Shown here: positions 1 to 8,136 of the stretch, in pieces
Numbering within the stretch: the stretch's first letter is position 1
Layout of the letters: each line of letters starts with the position of its first letter
Assembly: GCA_002869425.1 (NCBI GenBank)
Contig: PKSZ01000058.1
Span: 1 to 10,480 of the forward strand
From: Marinilabiliales bacterium
GTDB taxonomy: Bacteria; Bacteroidota; Bacteroidia; Bacteroidales; BM523
Direction: 5' to 3'
Length of the DNA stretch: 10,480 bases
Position numbers and translations under genes: made by a program
The notes under the pieces: generated by a model
Databases searched by the model: none
Told to the model about the DNA's origin: nothing
The model's input: only the letters and a program-made list of their open reading frames with translations

Positions 1-1386
1 AATGCAGGGCTTTACTTTGTCACAGTAACAGACAATAATGGATGTACAAGCAGAATTCACACTAAGGTACTGGAGCCGGATAAGGTTGTAGTAAGTACAT
101 GCGATGATCAAACAATCTGCAAATCAAATAGCGCTATACTCTCCGCTTCAGCCACAGGAGGCACACCAAACTATATAATGAGTTGGAGTAATTCAGCAAA
201 TGGTACATCAATAAATGTAATGCCTGAAAATTCATCAATCTATTCAGTATATGCTACTGATGCATCAGGTTGTACAAGTTTGCCACAAACAGTAAAAGTA
301 ACAGTACTACATCCACTTTCAATTACTGTCTATACGGATCTGGACTCGATTTGTAAAGGAGAGCCCATTACACTTACAGCGGATGTTTCAGGAGGAATGC
401 CTCCTTACACTTACAGTTTATTACCTTGGGGCACAATAGATCTACCATATATTGTGTATCCTCCTACAACAGAAACATTTACAATTGCAGTTAACGATGT
501 TTGTGGATCACCTCAGGCTGAAGACGACACAATTGTTTATGTAATGGATGCACCACCAATAAATTTCATACCAGATACGACAGAAGGTTGTGCTCCCCTA
601 CAAATATTTTTTAATGAGACCAATCCCTATGCCGGTCAAACATACGCATGGAACTTTGGAGATCCAGGTTCACAAAACTACTCCAATTTAAAAAGCCCAA
701 CACATTTGTTTGAATATCCGGGTGTCTATGATGTTGAATTAACGGTTACTTCTGATTTTGGCTGCATAAACTCACTGACTGCAGAAGAACTTATTACTGT
801 TCATCCAAGACCTGTTGCAAGTTTTGATGTTGATCCCAAAGAGGCAAGCATTGCAGATCCTGAATTTAGATTCACGAACCTTTCTGTGGGCAGTGATTAC
901 TGTTATTGGGACTTTGGCGACACAACAGAAACAATAACAAATTGCGATCCGATATACTATTATGGGGATGCAGGTGTATTTGATGTAACCCTAATTGTTG
1001 AAACCTACTATCATTGTTTTGACACTATATCGTATAATGATTTAATTGTTGAAGATTTATATACTTTTTATGCTCCATCTGCATTTACTCCGGATGAAGA
1101 CAAGAACAACCTGTTTACTCCTTTTATTCATGGCTTGTATGATGGAGAAACAACCAAAGATGGACATAAAGTTTACGAATTGAGAATATACGACAGATGG
1201 GGACATGAAATATTTTATACCGACAAATACGATGTCTCTGATAATGGTGAAGTACATCATGGTTGGGATGGCCGGGTATATGGCAAGAAAATTGCAGATC
1301 TGGGGGTTTACTTCTGGACATTGACATATATTGATAAAGAAGCTGTACCTCATGAAGAACATGGAACAGTTACGGTTATTAGATAA
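1..1386 (+). CDS. T9SS type B sorting-domain adhesin-like protein, 3' part (SprB/Ig/PKD/CHU_C)
   Basis: The frame is open from base 1 to the TAA at 1384-1386, so 461 C-terminal residues of a longer protein are seen; the Met at 178 is internal, not the start. Codons 1-26 are the end of a SprB-type repeat (GxYxVTVTDNNGC). Two Ig-like segments follow (about 27-185), each with an early Cys after 'DxxxxC'. Then come two PKD domains: about 187-270 (WNFGDPGS, PGVYDVELTV) and about 273-353 (CYWDFGD, AGVFDVTLIV). The end, about 354-461, is the gliding-motility C-terminal domain CHU_C, with YAPSAFTP, IYDRWGHEIF and GWDGRVYGKK. In known members this type B tail directs export of a Sec-exported protein through the T9SS. 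The protein is therefore inferred to be a surface or released adhesin; its ligand is unknown. It is a close paralogue of the C-terminal part of the protein at 1999-6993. Confidence 0.9.
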   Translation, partial: NAGLYFVTVTDNNGCTSRIHTKVLEPDKVVVSTCDDQTICKSNSAILSASATGGTPNYIMSWSNSANGTSINVMPENSSIYSVYATDASGCTSLPQTVKVTVLHPLSITVYTDLDSICKGEPITLTADVSGGMPPYTYSLLPWGTIDLPYIVYPPTTETFTIAVNDVCGSPQAEDDTIVYVMDAPPINFIPDTTEGCAPLQIFFNETNPYAGQTYAWNFGDPGSQNYSNLKSPTHLFEYPGVYDVELTVTSDFGCINSLTAEELITVHPRPVASFDVDPKEASIADPEFRFTNLSVGSDYCYWDFGDTTETITNCDPIYYYGDAGVFDVTLIVETYYHCFDTISYNDLIVEDLYTFYAPSAFTPDEDKNNLFTPFIHGLYDGETTKDGHKVYELRIYDRWGHEIFYTDKYDVSDNGEVHHGWDGRVYGKKIADLGVYFWTLTYIDKEAVPHEEHGTVTVIR

Positions 1387-1388
1387 AT

Positions 1389-1419
1389 AAAAAGGTGGTT
1401 AATTAAAACCACCTTTTTT
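1389..1419 (+). terminator. Rho-independent terminator after the first adhesin gene
   Basis: A perfect inverted repeat pairs 1389-1400 with 1407-1418 (core GGTGGTT/AACCACC) around a 6-nt AATTAA loop, followed by a T-rich run. It starts 3 bases after the TAA stop at 1384-1386. The A-rich left arm would give a U-tract on the other strand, so the hairpin could work in both directions, but no minus-strand gene ends here. It separates the first adhesin gene from the next two genes. Confidence 0.9.
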
Positions 1420-1504
1420 GTTTTATATATACATATATATTAAAAAGCCACCAATTAGTATAATAAGAATTGGTCGCACCCAATAATTAACTATTTTTAT
1501 TAAA
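1420..1504 (+). promoter_or_regulatory. AT-rich intergenic region with a weak candidate promoter
   Basis: This very AT-rich stretch begins with an alternating ATATATAC/ATATATAT run (about 1424-1441). A poor match to the Bacteroidota promoter is TTGG at 1470-1473 and TATTTTTA at 1492-1499, with 18 bases between; the -7 element lacks the final G of TAnnTTTG. If it is used, transcription would start near 1505. That would favour the Met codon at 1523 over the one at 1505 as the start of the next gene. The terminator upstream makes a promoter here likely, but its exact place is uncertain. Confidence 0.3.
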
Positions 1505-2002
1505 ATGATAAAATCTATCAAAATGAAATACGGCTTTGCCATCTTTTTTATATTTATATCTCTGGCAGCATACACGCAAAAGAATTTTGTTAAATACAAT
1601 TTTAAAGAAAATAAAGTTGAGAAATGCCGGATACAGATTTCACAGAAAGAATCAGATAAAGATTACTTAATCCTTATGGATGCAATTCTAAAGAACACAG
1701 AAGCAGGATTCTGTTTCTCCAGTAAAGACAAAAATGAAGCAATTATTGTCAAGAATCAATCTGTTTCAACTGATATCATTGTAAATGAAATTATTGCAAA
1801 TAAATTTGATGCATCAGTTATTGAATGTAACCCCATTTCTAAAAAAGATTTTCTTGAGCTGTATTGTTCATTTAGTTCTTTCCATGATAACAAGATGCCA
1901 GAAGGTTTTCCAAAATACATTAACACAAGGAATGAATTCAAAGACAATTATAATTACACAATTGCAAAAGAAAAATGGATTCAAATGAACACAAACCAAT
2001 GA
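1505..2002 (+). CDS. Small exported protein of unknown function
   Basis: The frame encodes 165 residues. I do not recognise a family. The N-terminus is a Sec signal peptide: Lys-rich start, hydrophobic core at about residues 9-22 (FAIFFIFISL), likely cleavage near AAYTQ (22-25). A second Met at residue 7 (base 1523) starts an equally good or better signal peptide (MKYGFAIFF), so the true start may be 1523. The mature part, about 140 residues, is mostly polar, with four Cys (41, 70, 108, 121), which could form disulfides in the periplasm, and no further membrane segment. The C-terminal end is Tyr- and Lys-rich (FPKYINT at 135-141, AKEKWI at 154-159). It has no CHU_C or other T9SS tail, so a periplasmic or outer-membrane-associated place is more likely than release by T9SS. 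Its TGA stop overlaps the probable start of the giant adhesin by ATGA, suggesting co-translation and a related role such as assembly or anchoring, which is inference. Confidence 0.7.
   Translation: MIKSIKMKYGFAIFFIFISLAAYTQKNFVKYNFKENKVEKCRIQISQKESDKDYLILMDAILKNTEAGFCFSSKDKNEAIIVKNQSVSTDIIVNEIIANKFDASVIECNPISKKDFLELYCSFSSFHDNKMPEGFPKYINTRNEFKDNYNYTIAKEKWIQMNTNQ
1999..2002 (+). promoter_or_regulatory. ATGA stop/start overlap (translational coupling)
   Basis: The small gene ends with TGA at 2000-2002, and an ATG at 1999-2001 begins a classic signal peptide (MKKFIILILF). The 4-base overlap is typical of translational coupling. It decides between this start and the upstream in-frame ATG at 1975, which would put eight polar residues (MDSNEHKP) ahead of the signal peptide. 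Confidence 0.75.
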
Positions 2003-5000
2003 AAAAATTCATCATACTCATACTATTTGTCTTAAGTACCTTTTCAATAAAACTATCAGCATGTGATTTTACTGTAAATCTATACGATTCTTATGGTGAT
2101 GGATGGAATGGAAACTCTATTACAATCCAGGTAAACGGGGCAGCTGTACTAACAGGGCTCACAATTGCAAATGGCTCTGGTCCTGAAAGTCATACTTTTA
2201 CTGCCAATGATGGTGATGTTATTACCATATCTTACGACAATAGTGGCGACTGGCAATCGGAAAACTGGTATGAAATAATCAACGATCAAGGACTACCCAA
2301 CTTTTCTGATGGTTCAAATGGTGCAACACCTACAGGAGGTACATTTACAGCTGATTGTGGGTCACCTCCACCTCCTCCTACCAATACAGATCCATGTTCT
2401 GCAGATCCTCTTACGATTGACACAACATGCGTTTCTACCTCATATACAACAGAATGGGCAACCAGTTCATCAATGGCAGATCCAAACTGTGGAAATTATG
2501 GCGGTGGAGATGTCTGGTTTACTGCTACAGTACCAACATCGGGAAATCTGTTAATTGAAACAGGAGCTGGAACTCTATTGGAAATGGGCTTGGCAATCTA
2601 TACAGGAACAGATTGTAATTCGCTTACTGAAATTAACTGCTCCGCCTCAACCTGGGAAGCACCGATGGCAAGTATTGAAATACTCAATTGCGATGGACTC
2701 GCTGGACAAACAATTTGGATAAGAGCCTGGGAGACAGGGAATGACAATCCGGGCATCTTCAACATTTGCGCTTATGAGCACTCACCTCCTGACTACAACA
2801 ATCTGGTTAATGATTCATTAGTAACAGGGTGCCTTGAAGCTTTTAATGTGTGTTATACGGGAAACGAAGCATCAATTTCCTCATTTTATGACGCCAATGC
2901 TTCAGCTGGTTTTGAATCTGGAATCATGCTATCTTCAGGTAATACTGCTGACTTTTTCCAATCTGGAGCAGACTTTGCCAGCACTTCGTATAATGAACCC
3001 GGGGACACTGATCTGGATAATATTCTTGTAGGATTCACAACCAATGATGCTGCTGTACTCGAATTCGACTTTGTTCCTCAATCTGATTCTCTCTCGTTTA
3101 GATATATTTTTGGTTCTGAAGAATATCCAGAATGGGTTAATTCATCATTTAATGATGTATTTGCATTCCTTCTAACCGGTCCAAATCCAGCAGGAGGCAC
3201 ATACAATAATACAAATATTGCATTGATTCCCGGAACTACACTTCCTGTTGCCATTGACAATATCAATGATGTAACGCCTTCTTATCCTCAGTACTATATT
3301 GATAATCAAAACGGTACAAACATTGTAATGGATGGCATCACAACTGTTCTTACAGCGCGTGCACCTGATGGTGTAGTGCCTTGTGAAACCTACCATATTA
3401 AACTTGCTGTTGCTGATGCAGGAGACAACAGTTATGACTCTGCAGTATTACTTGAAGCCGGAAGTTTTACATCAGGAGGTTCTGTATCAATGGAAAATCA
3501 TAGTCAAATAGGAACTGAACATGATATTTATGAAGGTTGTGAGAATTATTATGTTTTTTCCCGAACAGATACTTCAGATGTGTCTGATTCTCTTGAGGTT
3601 GTTTTCACAATATCAGGCACTGCGGATAATGGTGGAGATATAACTTATATTGATAGTATTTTTTATATCCCCAGCGGTGATATGTACGATACCGTTTTTT
3701 ACGAAGCATTCATTGACGGAGCTACTGAAGGCTCTGAATACCTGGTGTTTACACTGGAAAGCGGTGGTTGCCCATGTAATGCAACAACAATGTCAGATAC
3801 CATTTATGTATATGATAATTTTGATCTTTCTCCTCAGCTTACTGGCGATACACTTATTTGCCTTGGTCAAAATTCTACTCTTGACTTAAGCTTAAACCCT
3901 GCCTTAGACATTGATTTGGTTGATATTACATGGAGCACAGGTGATACTACTTTATCCATAACTGACTCACCAGCAACTACAACGACATACACAGTTAACA
4001 TTCAGGATCCATGTAGTCAGGATACAACGCTGGAAATAACTGTTGAAGTGGTTCCCAATATCAATACAATTTTTGAAATATCCCCCGACAGCGTATGTAT
4101 AAATGAACCGGCAACAGTTACTTTTACTGGCTCTAGTGGTCCAAATGCTGACTTTATTTGGGATTTTGACGGAGGAGTAATCGTCTCAGGTACTGATGAT
4201 GGGCCATATGAAGTATACTGGACAACTCCAGGACAACATTCCGTAAACCTACAGATGGACGACAATGGTTGTATGGGTAATGCAACAGAAACACTTACTG
4301 TAAGCGACATCCCTACATCAGACTTTATCGTCTCACCCGATATTATTTGCCACTCCGACACAATAAATCTTACCTATACTGGTACTGCAAGTGCATCTGC
4401 CAGTTACACATGGAATGTTAATGGAGCCGATATCGTTTCAGGTAGTGGACAAGGCCCAATTTCAATAAGCTGGCAGAACGATGGTAATCAAACAGTGACG
4501 CTTGAGGTTAAAGAAAACGGATGTACTTCAGACATAACTGAATCTACTGTTTACAATCCTCCGTATCTAAGTACAACACTTATTACCGATAATATCTCAT
4601 GTCCGAATGGAAATTCGGGTTCAGTGGATTTTGATATTAATGGTGGAGTGGCTCCATACGACTATACATGGTCTTCAGGAGATGGAACAGAACTTCAACA
4701 GGGAGATTATACAGTAACCATTACAGATGATCTTGGTTGTCAGGATACAATTTCATTCACAATTACTGCACCCAACCCCTTTGTTTATACACCCGATTTT
4801 ACACACTTAAGTTGTTATCAAAACCAAACAGGAACAATTACAGCAACCCTTAACGGAGGTTCTCCTCCTTATGTTTATTCCTGGTCTCACGACCCTTCAA
4901 ATATTTATGAAAACGACAGCCTGGTTACCAATCTTGATGCTGGAACCTATTATCTAACAATTACGGATGATAGTCTTTGTACCGTATTGGATACATTTGT

Positions 5001-6993
5001 TATTACAGAACCTTTAGAATTAATTGCATCCATTGTTTCAACAACAGATGTTAGTTGTTACCTTGGTTCAGATGGAACAATAACCGGTGCATCATCAGGA
5101 GGAACATCACCCTATTCGTATCTTTGGGATAGTGGTTCAAATTCTTCAACAGCAACCGGCTTAAATGCAGGAAATTATACATTATCTATAACAGACAATA
5201 ATGGCTGTCAGGATAGTATATCAGCCAGCATTGGCCAGCCTTCTGAATTTACCTCTTCAATCTCCGGACAAGATGCAAGTTGTTTTGGAGGTACTGATGG
5301 CTCTGTTGCAGTTTCGGCAAATGGTGGAACAAATCCCTACTTCTATCAGTGGAATCCACCTCAACCAAATACACCCTCTGTTAACGATTGTTTAGCCGGA
5401 TTGTATTCTGTAACCATTTCTGACATCAATGGATGTACTACTAGTCAACAATATACAGTAGGTCAACCAACACAAATCACATACGCAACGTCATCCGATT
5501 CTGTTACTTGCTTTGGATATAGCGATGGCTCAGCCAGCATTTTCGTTGACGATGGTACTGGAACTCCGGGTTATACAATTTTATGGTCAAACAGCTATAT
5601 CGGAACAACAGTCAATGGACTTGCTTCAGATATATATCACGCAACCATAACGGATGCCAATGGATGTAATGTTTCAGCTTCCGTTTTTGTTCCGGAACCG
5701 CAGGAAGTAATAACCTCTGTGTCTCCCGATACTGTAATTTGTAAAAATGGTCAAGCCATAATCCATACATCCAGTTCAGGAGGTTCTCCAGGTTACACTT
5801 ATACATGGAATACAGGAGATACTACTGCAAACTTAGTGGTAAACCCGGTTACAACAAGCGAATATTATGTTTATTCTGAAGATAGTAAAGGTTGTGAAAG
5901 TGAAACAAACTCTATCAAAGTATATGTTAAACCAGAGCTCGAACTTTCACTAAGTGCAAGCAGGGATACTGTTTGTCCGGGCGATGCGTCGGTTCTTTCT
6001 TTCTCAGGTGAAGGAGGAGACGGTAACTATACCTATACTTTACAAACAGGAGAACAGATAAGCAGTCCTTATACTGCATATCCACCTGAAACAATGTATT
6101 ACTCGATAAATATTGAAGATGGTTGTGAAACAAATCCAACATTTGGTAAAATCATGATTCATGTGCTGGAAAGTCCAGAAAATAATTTCGAAGCAGATTT
6201 ACCTTCCGGATGCGTACCTCATACTGTTCATTTTAATGAAACCAGTCCACATGAAGGTCAAACATATTTTTGGAACTTTGGCGATACTGAAGGAATGACT
6301 ACCGACACACTTAAAAATCCCACACACACATATACACAACCCGGTGTTTATCCTGTTAGTCTGCTTACAACATCAGAATTTGGATGTACAAAATTGGTGA
6401 CAGAAAACAACTTCATACATGTATGGCCATTACCTACAGCCAATTTTGAACCAGACCCACACACAGCTTCTATTTTGTATCCTGAAATTACATTCACCAA
6501 TCTGTCAATACTATCAGACACCTGCTATTGGGATTTTGGCGACAACTCAGAAATCAATACAATATGCAACCCGGTACACTTTTATACGGAACCTGGTGTT
6601 TTTGAACCACAACTAATTGTTGCAACAGAACATAGCTGTTATGATACCATATCATTTTCATCCATTGTCATCAATGATGATATTGCGTTCTATGCTCCCA
6701 CTGCAATTACGCCACAATCAGATGCTAGCTTCAACAACCAGATTTTCAGTCCGAAAATTACGGGTATGCAAAAAGATAGTTATCAGATGATGATTTATGA
6801 CAGATGGGGTCATAAGATATTTGAAACAGACAAATATGATGTAAGTCCTGATGGAACAATAAGTTATGGTTGGGACGGAAGAGTCTATGGCAAGAAACTA
6901 GCCAAGACGGGTGTTTACACATGGTATATCATATATAAAGACATACATGGGGTTGAGCATGAAGAAACAGGAACAGTAACAGTAATAAGATAA
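1999..6993 (+). CDS. Giant T9SS type B mosaic surface protein with SprB repeats
   Basis: The protein has 1664 residues from the ATG at 1999. Order of parts: signal peptide 1-21 (LSA before Cys22); a DSYGDGWNG domain (22 to about 122, motif at 30-38); a Pro5 linker (123-127); a Cys-bearing beta domain (133-260); choice-of-anchor L domain (275-494, hallmark FGSEEYPEW at 371-379, then FNDVFAFLL); a Calx-beta-like part (495-605); an Ig-like part (606-686); two PKD-like units with IVSG...GP motifs (687-854); five SprB repeats (858-1237); Ig-like parts (1238-1394); two PKD domains (from 1395 and 1481, WNFGD and CYWDFGD); CHU_C tail (1562-1664; IYDRWGHKIF, GWDGRVYGKK). The type B tail indicates T9SS export; SprB repeats are named from the flavobacterial gliding adhesin SprB. 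A role in adhesion or motility is inferred; no enzyme domain is evident. Its C-terminal ~420 residues are paralogous to the protein ending at 1386. Confidence 0.92.
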   Translation: MKKFIILILFVLSTFSIKLSACDFTVNLYDSYGDGWNGNSITIQVNGAAVLTGLTIANGSGPESHTFTANDGDVITISYDNSGDWQSENWYEIINDQGLPNFSDGSNGATPTGGTFTADCGSPPPPPTNTDPCSADPLTIDTTCVSTSYTTEWATSSSMADPNCGNYGGGDVWFTATVPTSGNLLIETGAGTLLEMGLAIYTGTDCNSLTEINCSASTWEAPMASIEILNCDGLAGQTIWIRAWETGNDNPGIFNICAYEHSPPDYNNLVNDSLVTGCLEAFNVCYTGNEASISSFYDANASAGFESGIMLSSGNTADFFQSGADFASTSYNEPGDTDLDNILVGFTTNDAAVLEFDFVPQSDSLSFRYIFGSEEYPEWVNSSFNDVFAFLLTGPNPAGGTYNNTNIALIPGTTLPVAIDNINDVTPSYPQYYIDNQNGTNIVMDGITTVLTARAPDGVVPCETYHIKLAVADAGDNSYDSAVLLEAGSFTSGGSVSMENHSQIGTEHDIYEGCENYYVFSRTDTSDVSDSLEVVFTISGTADNGGDITYIDSIFYIPSGDMYDTVFYEAFIDGATEGSEYLVFTLESGGCPCNATTMSDTIYVYDNFDLSPQLTGDTLICLGQNSTLDLSLNPALDIDLVDITWSTGDTTLSITDSPATTTTYTVNIQDPCSQDTTLEITVEVVPNINTIFEISPDSVCINEPATVTFTGSSGPNADFIWDFDGGVIVSGTDDGPYEVYWTTPGQHSVNLQMDDNGCMGNATETLTVSDIPTSDFIVSPDIICHSDTINLTYTGTASASASYTWNVNGADIVSGSGQGPISISWQNDGNQTVTLEVKENGCTSDITESTVYNPPYLSTTLITDNISCPNGNSGSVDFDINGGVAPYDYTWSSGDGTELQQGDYTVTITDDLGCQDTISFTITAPNPFVYTPDFTHLSCYQNQTGTITATLNGGSPPYVYSWSHDPSNIYENDSLVTNLDAGTYYLTITDDSLCTVLDTFVITEPLELIASIVSTTDVSCYLGSDGTITGASSGGTSPYSYLWDSGSNSSTATGLNAGNYTLSITDNNGCQDSISASIGQPSEFTSSISGQDASCFGGTDGSVAVSANGGTNPYFYQWNPPQPNTPSVNDCLAGLYSVTISDINGCTTSQQYTVGQPTQITYATSSDSVTCFGYSDGSASIFVDDGTGTPGYTILWSNSYIGTTVNGLASDIYHATITDANGCNVSASVFVPEPQEVITSVSPDTVICKNGQAIIHTSSSGGSPGYTYTWNTGDTTANLVVNPVTTSEYYVYSEDSKGCESETNSIKVYVKPELELSLSASRDTVCPGDASVLSFSGEGGDGNYTYTLQTGEQISSPYTAYPPETMYYSINIEDGCETNPTFGKIMIHVLESPENNFEADLPSGCVPHTVHFNETSPHEGQTYFWNFGDTEGMTTDTLKNPTHTYTQPGVYPVSLLTTSEFGCTKLVTENNFIHVWPLPTANFEPDPHTASILYPEITFTNLSILSDTCYWDFGDNSEINTICNPVHFYTEPGVFEPQLIVATEHSCYDTISFSSIVINDDIAFYAPTAITPQSDASFNNQIFSPKITGMQKDSYQMMIYDRWGHKIFETDKYDVSPDGTISYGWDGRVYGKKLAKTGVYTWYIIYKDIHGVEHEETGTVTVIR
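4570..5709 (+). repeat. Five SprB-type protein repeats within the giant adhesin
   Basis: Five successive units of about 71-81 residues share the pattern SC-x(4-5)-(D/S)G(S/T), NGG/SGG-x-x-PYxYxW, (L)xAGxYxxTITDxxGC, ending (P/Q)P. The early Cys of each unit lies at residues 868, 939, 1020, 1095 and 1171 of the protein (bases 4600, 4813, 5056, 5281, 5509). Spacing is therefore 71, 81, 75 and 76. The DNA of the units has drifted apart, so this is a protein repeat rather than a fresh DNA tandem array. Such repeats are thought to form beta-sandwich rods on the surface. Confidence 0.85.
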
Positions 6994-6996
6994 GAA

Positions 6997-8133
6997 TTAT
7001 TTTTCTTTATTGATTATATTGTCAACCACGTTCAATGCAAAATCAACTTCTTCAATGGTATTCATTTTGCTGAAAGAAAATCGTATTACTGCTGCTTTCT
7101 CATCATTCAGGATTTGTTCAATTACATGAGATTGCTTTTGCACCCCTGATGCACATGCACTTCCTCCGCTTGCCTCCACTCCTTTCATATCCAGCCTCAT
7201 CACAAGTGTATCATGTTTAACAAATGAAGGAAACAATACACTAAGAACAGTATACAGCCCCTCATTATCAGAAGTCCCGAGAAACTTAAACTCCGGATGA
7301 ATTGTATTCAAACCTGAGATCATTCTTTCTTTTAACTTTTCAATGTACTGCCTATCCTTCTGCATGGATTTTTCTGCGACTTCAAGTGCTTTTACTAAGC
7401 CGCAAATCCCAGTAACATTTTCGGTTCCAGCCCGAAGATTCCGTTCTTGCGACCCGCCAATAATTTGCGAGGGAATTCGCACTCTATCTTTATTAACATA
7501 ACAAAAACCAGCTGCTTTCGGACCATGAAACTTATGCGCAGAGCTGCTCGAAAAATCAACATTCAGTTTTTTCAAATCCAGCTTATAATGCCCCACTGCC
7601 TGAACCATATCTGAATGAAAATAGGCATCATATTTTCTGCACAATTCTCCAATTTTCTGAACTGGGTTTAAAACAGAAATCTCATTATTTGCATGCATTA
7701 AACTAACCAGACAATTGCGATTCTTTTGCAACAAACACTCCAATTCCTCCAATGAGATTTGTCCCTTATCATTTACCGACAAATAATGAATGCTGGCTCC
7801 ATAATGTTCAGCCAATACCTTTGAAGTTTTTAAAACAGCCTTATGTTCAATTCTGGATGTAATAATATTTTTTATGCCCAATCCATTCAGACATCCATTA
7901 ATCACAAGATTATTTGCCTCCGTTCCACCCGACGTAAAAAACACTTAATCAGGATTTACATTAAAGTATGATGCAATTTTCCGCCTTCCATTCTCAATAA
8001 GATTCCTGGCTTTTCTTCCCTGATGATGAACTGAGCTAGGATTTCCATAAATTTCCTTCATCTGCTGAACCATTACATCCAATACTTCTACATCTATAGG
8101 TGTACTGGCCGTATTATCAAAATATACCTGCAT
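6997..8133 (-). pseudogene. Group I (NifS/IscS-like) cysteine desulfurase, interrupted by one in-frame TAA
   Basis: The enzyme would take sulfur from cysteine (giving alanine) for Fe-S clusters or tRNA thiolation, using PLP. The gene starts at ATG 8131-8133 (MQVYFDNTAST) and keeps one frame for 378 codons, normal for the family. Codon 63 (7945-7947) is TAA, splitting it into 62 residues and a 315-codon remainder that begins VFFTSGGTEANN. All key residues are in the remainder, numbered over the whole frame: His97 (RIEHKAV), Asp175 and Gln178 (FHSDMVQAVGH), PLP Lys201 (SSAHKFHGPK) and sulfur-carrying Cys327 (GGSACASG). Relatives have Glu before the FTSGGTE strand, so one GAA to TAA change explains the stop. 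Start from the GTG right after the stop (7942-7944) is possible but would lose the conserved N-terminus. It lies 3 bp after the glmM-like gene, so it is probably its operon partner. A sequence error cannot be excluded. Confidence 0.88.
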
Positions 8134-8136
8134 TTG

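Noticed and set aside
1057..1362. Minus-strand open frame opposite the CHU_C domain
   Set aside because: It is antisense to a clearly conserved domain and its protein has no recognisable features.
178..1386. A 402-residue gene starting at the Met at 178
   Set aside because: The same frame is open back to base 1 and encodes the end of a SprB repeat and an Ig-like part, so the Met is internal.
1424..1441. AT-alternating run as a specific binding site
   Set aside because: Such runs are expected in AT-rich intergenic DNA, and nothing else supports an operator.
1975..1998. Adhesin start at the ATG at 1975
   Set aside because: It would put eight polar residues before a standard signal peptide and overlap the upstream gene by 28 bases; the ATG at 1999 gives a normal signal peptide and an ATGA overlap.
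4570..5709. DNA-level tandem repeat or phase-variable array in the SprB region
   Set aside because: The units are similar as protein but diverged as DNA and unequal in length; no short repeat run that would slip is present.
7941..7950. Frameshift in the A-rich run as the cause of the split desulfurase
   Set aside because: The two halves are in the same frame and directly adjacent, so a substitution, not an indel, fits.
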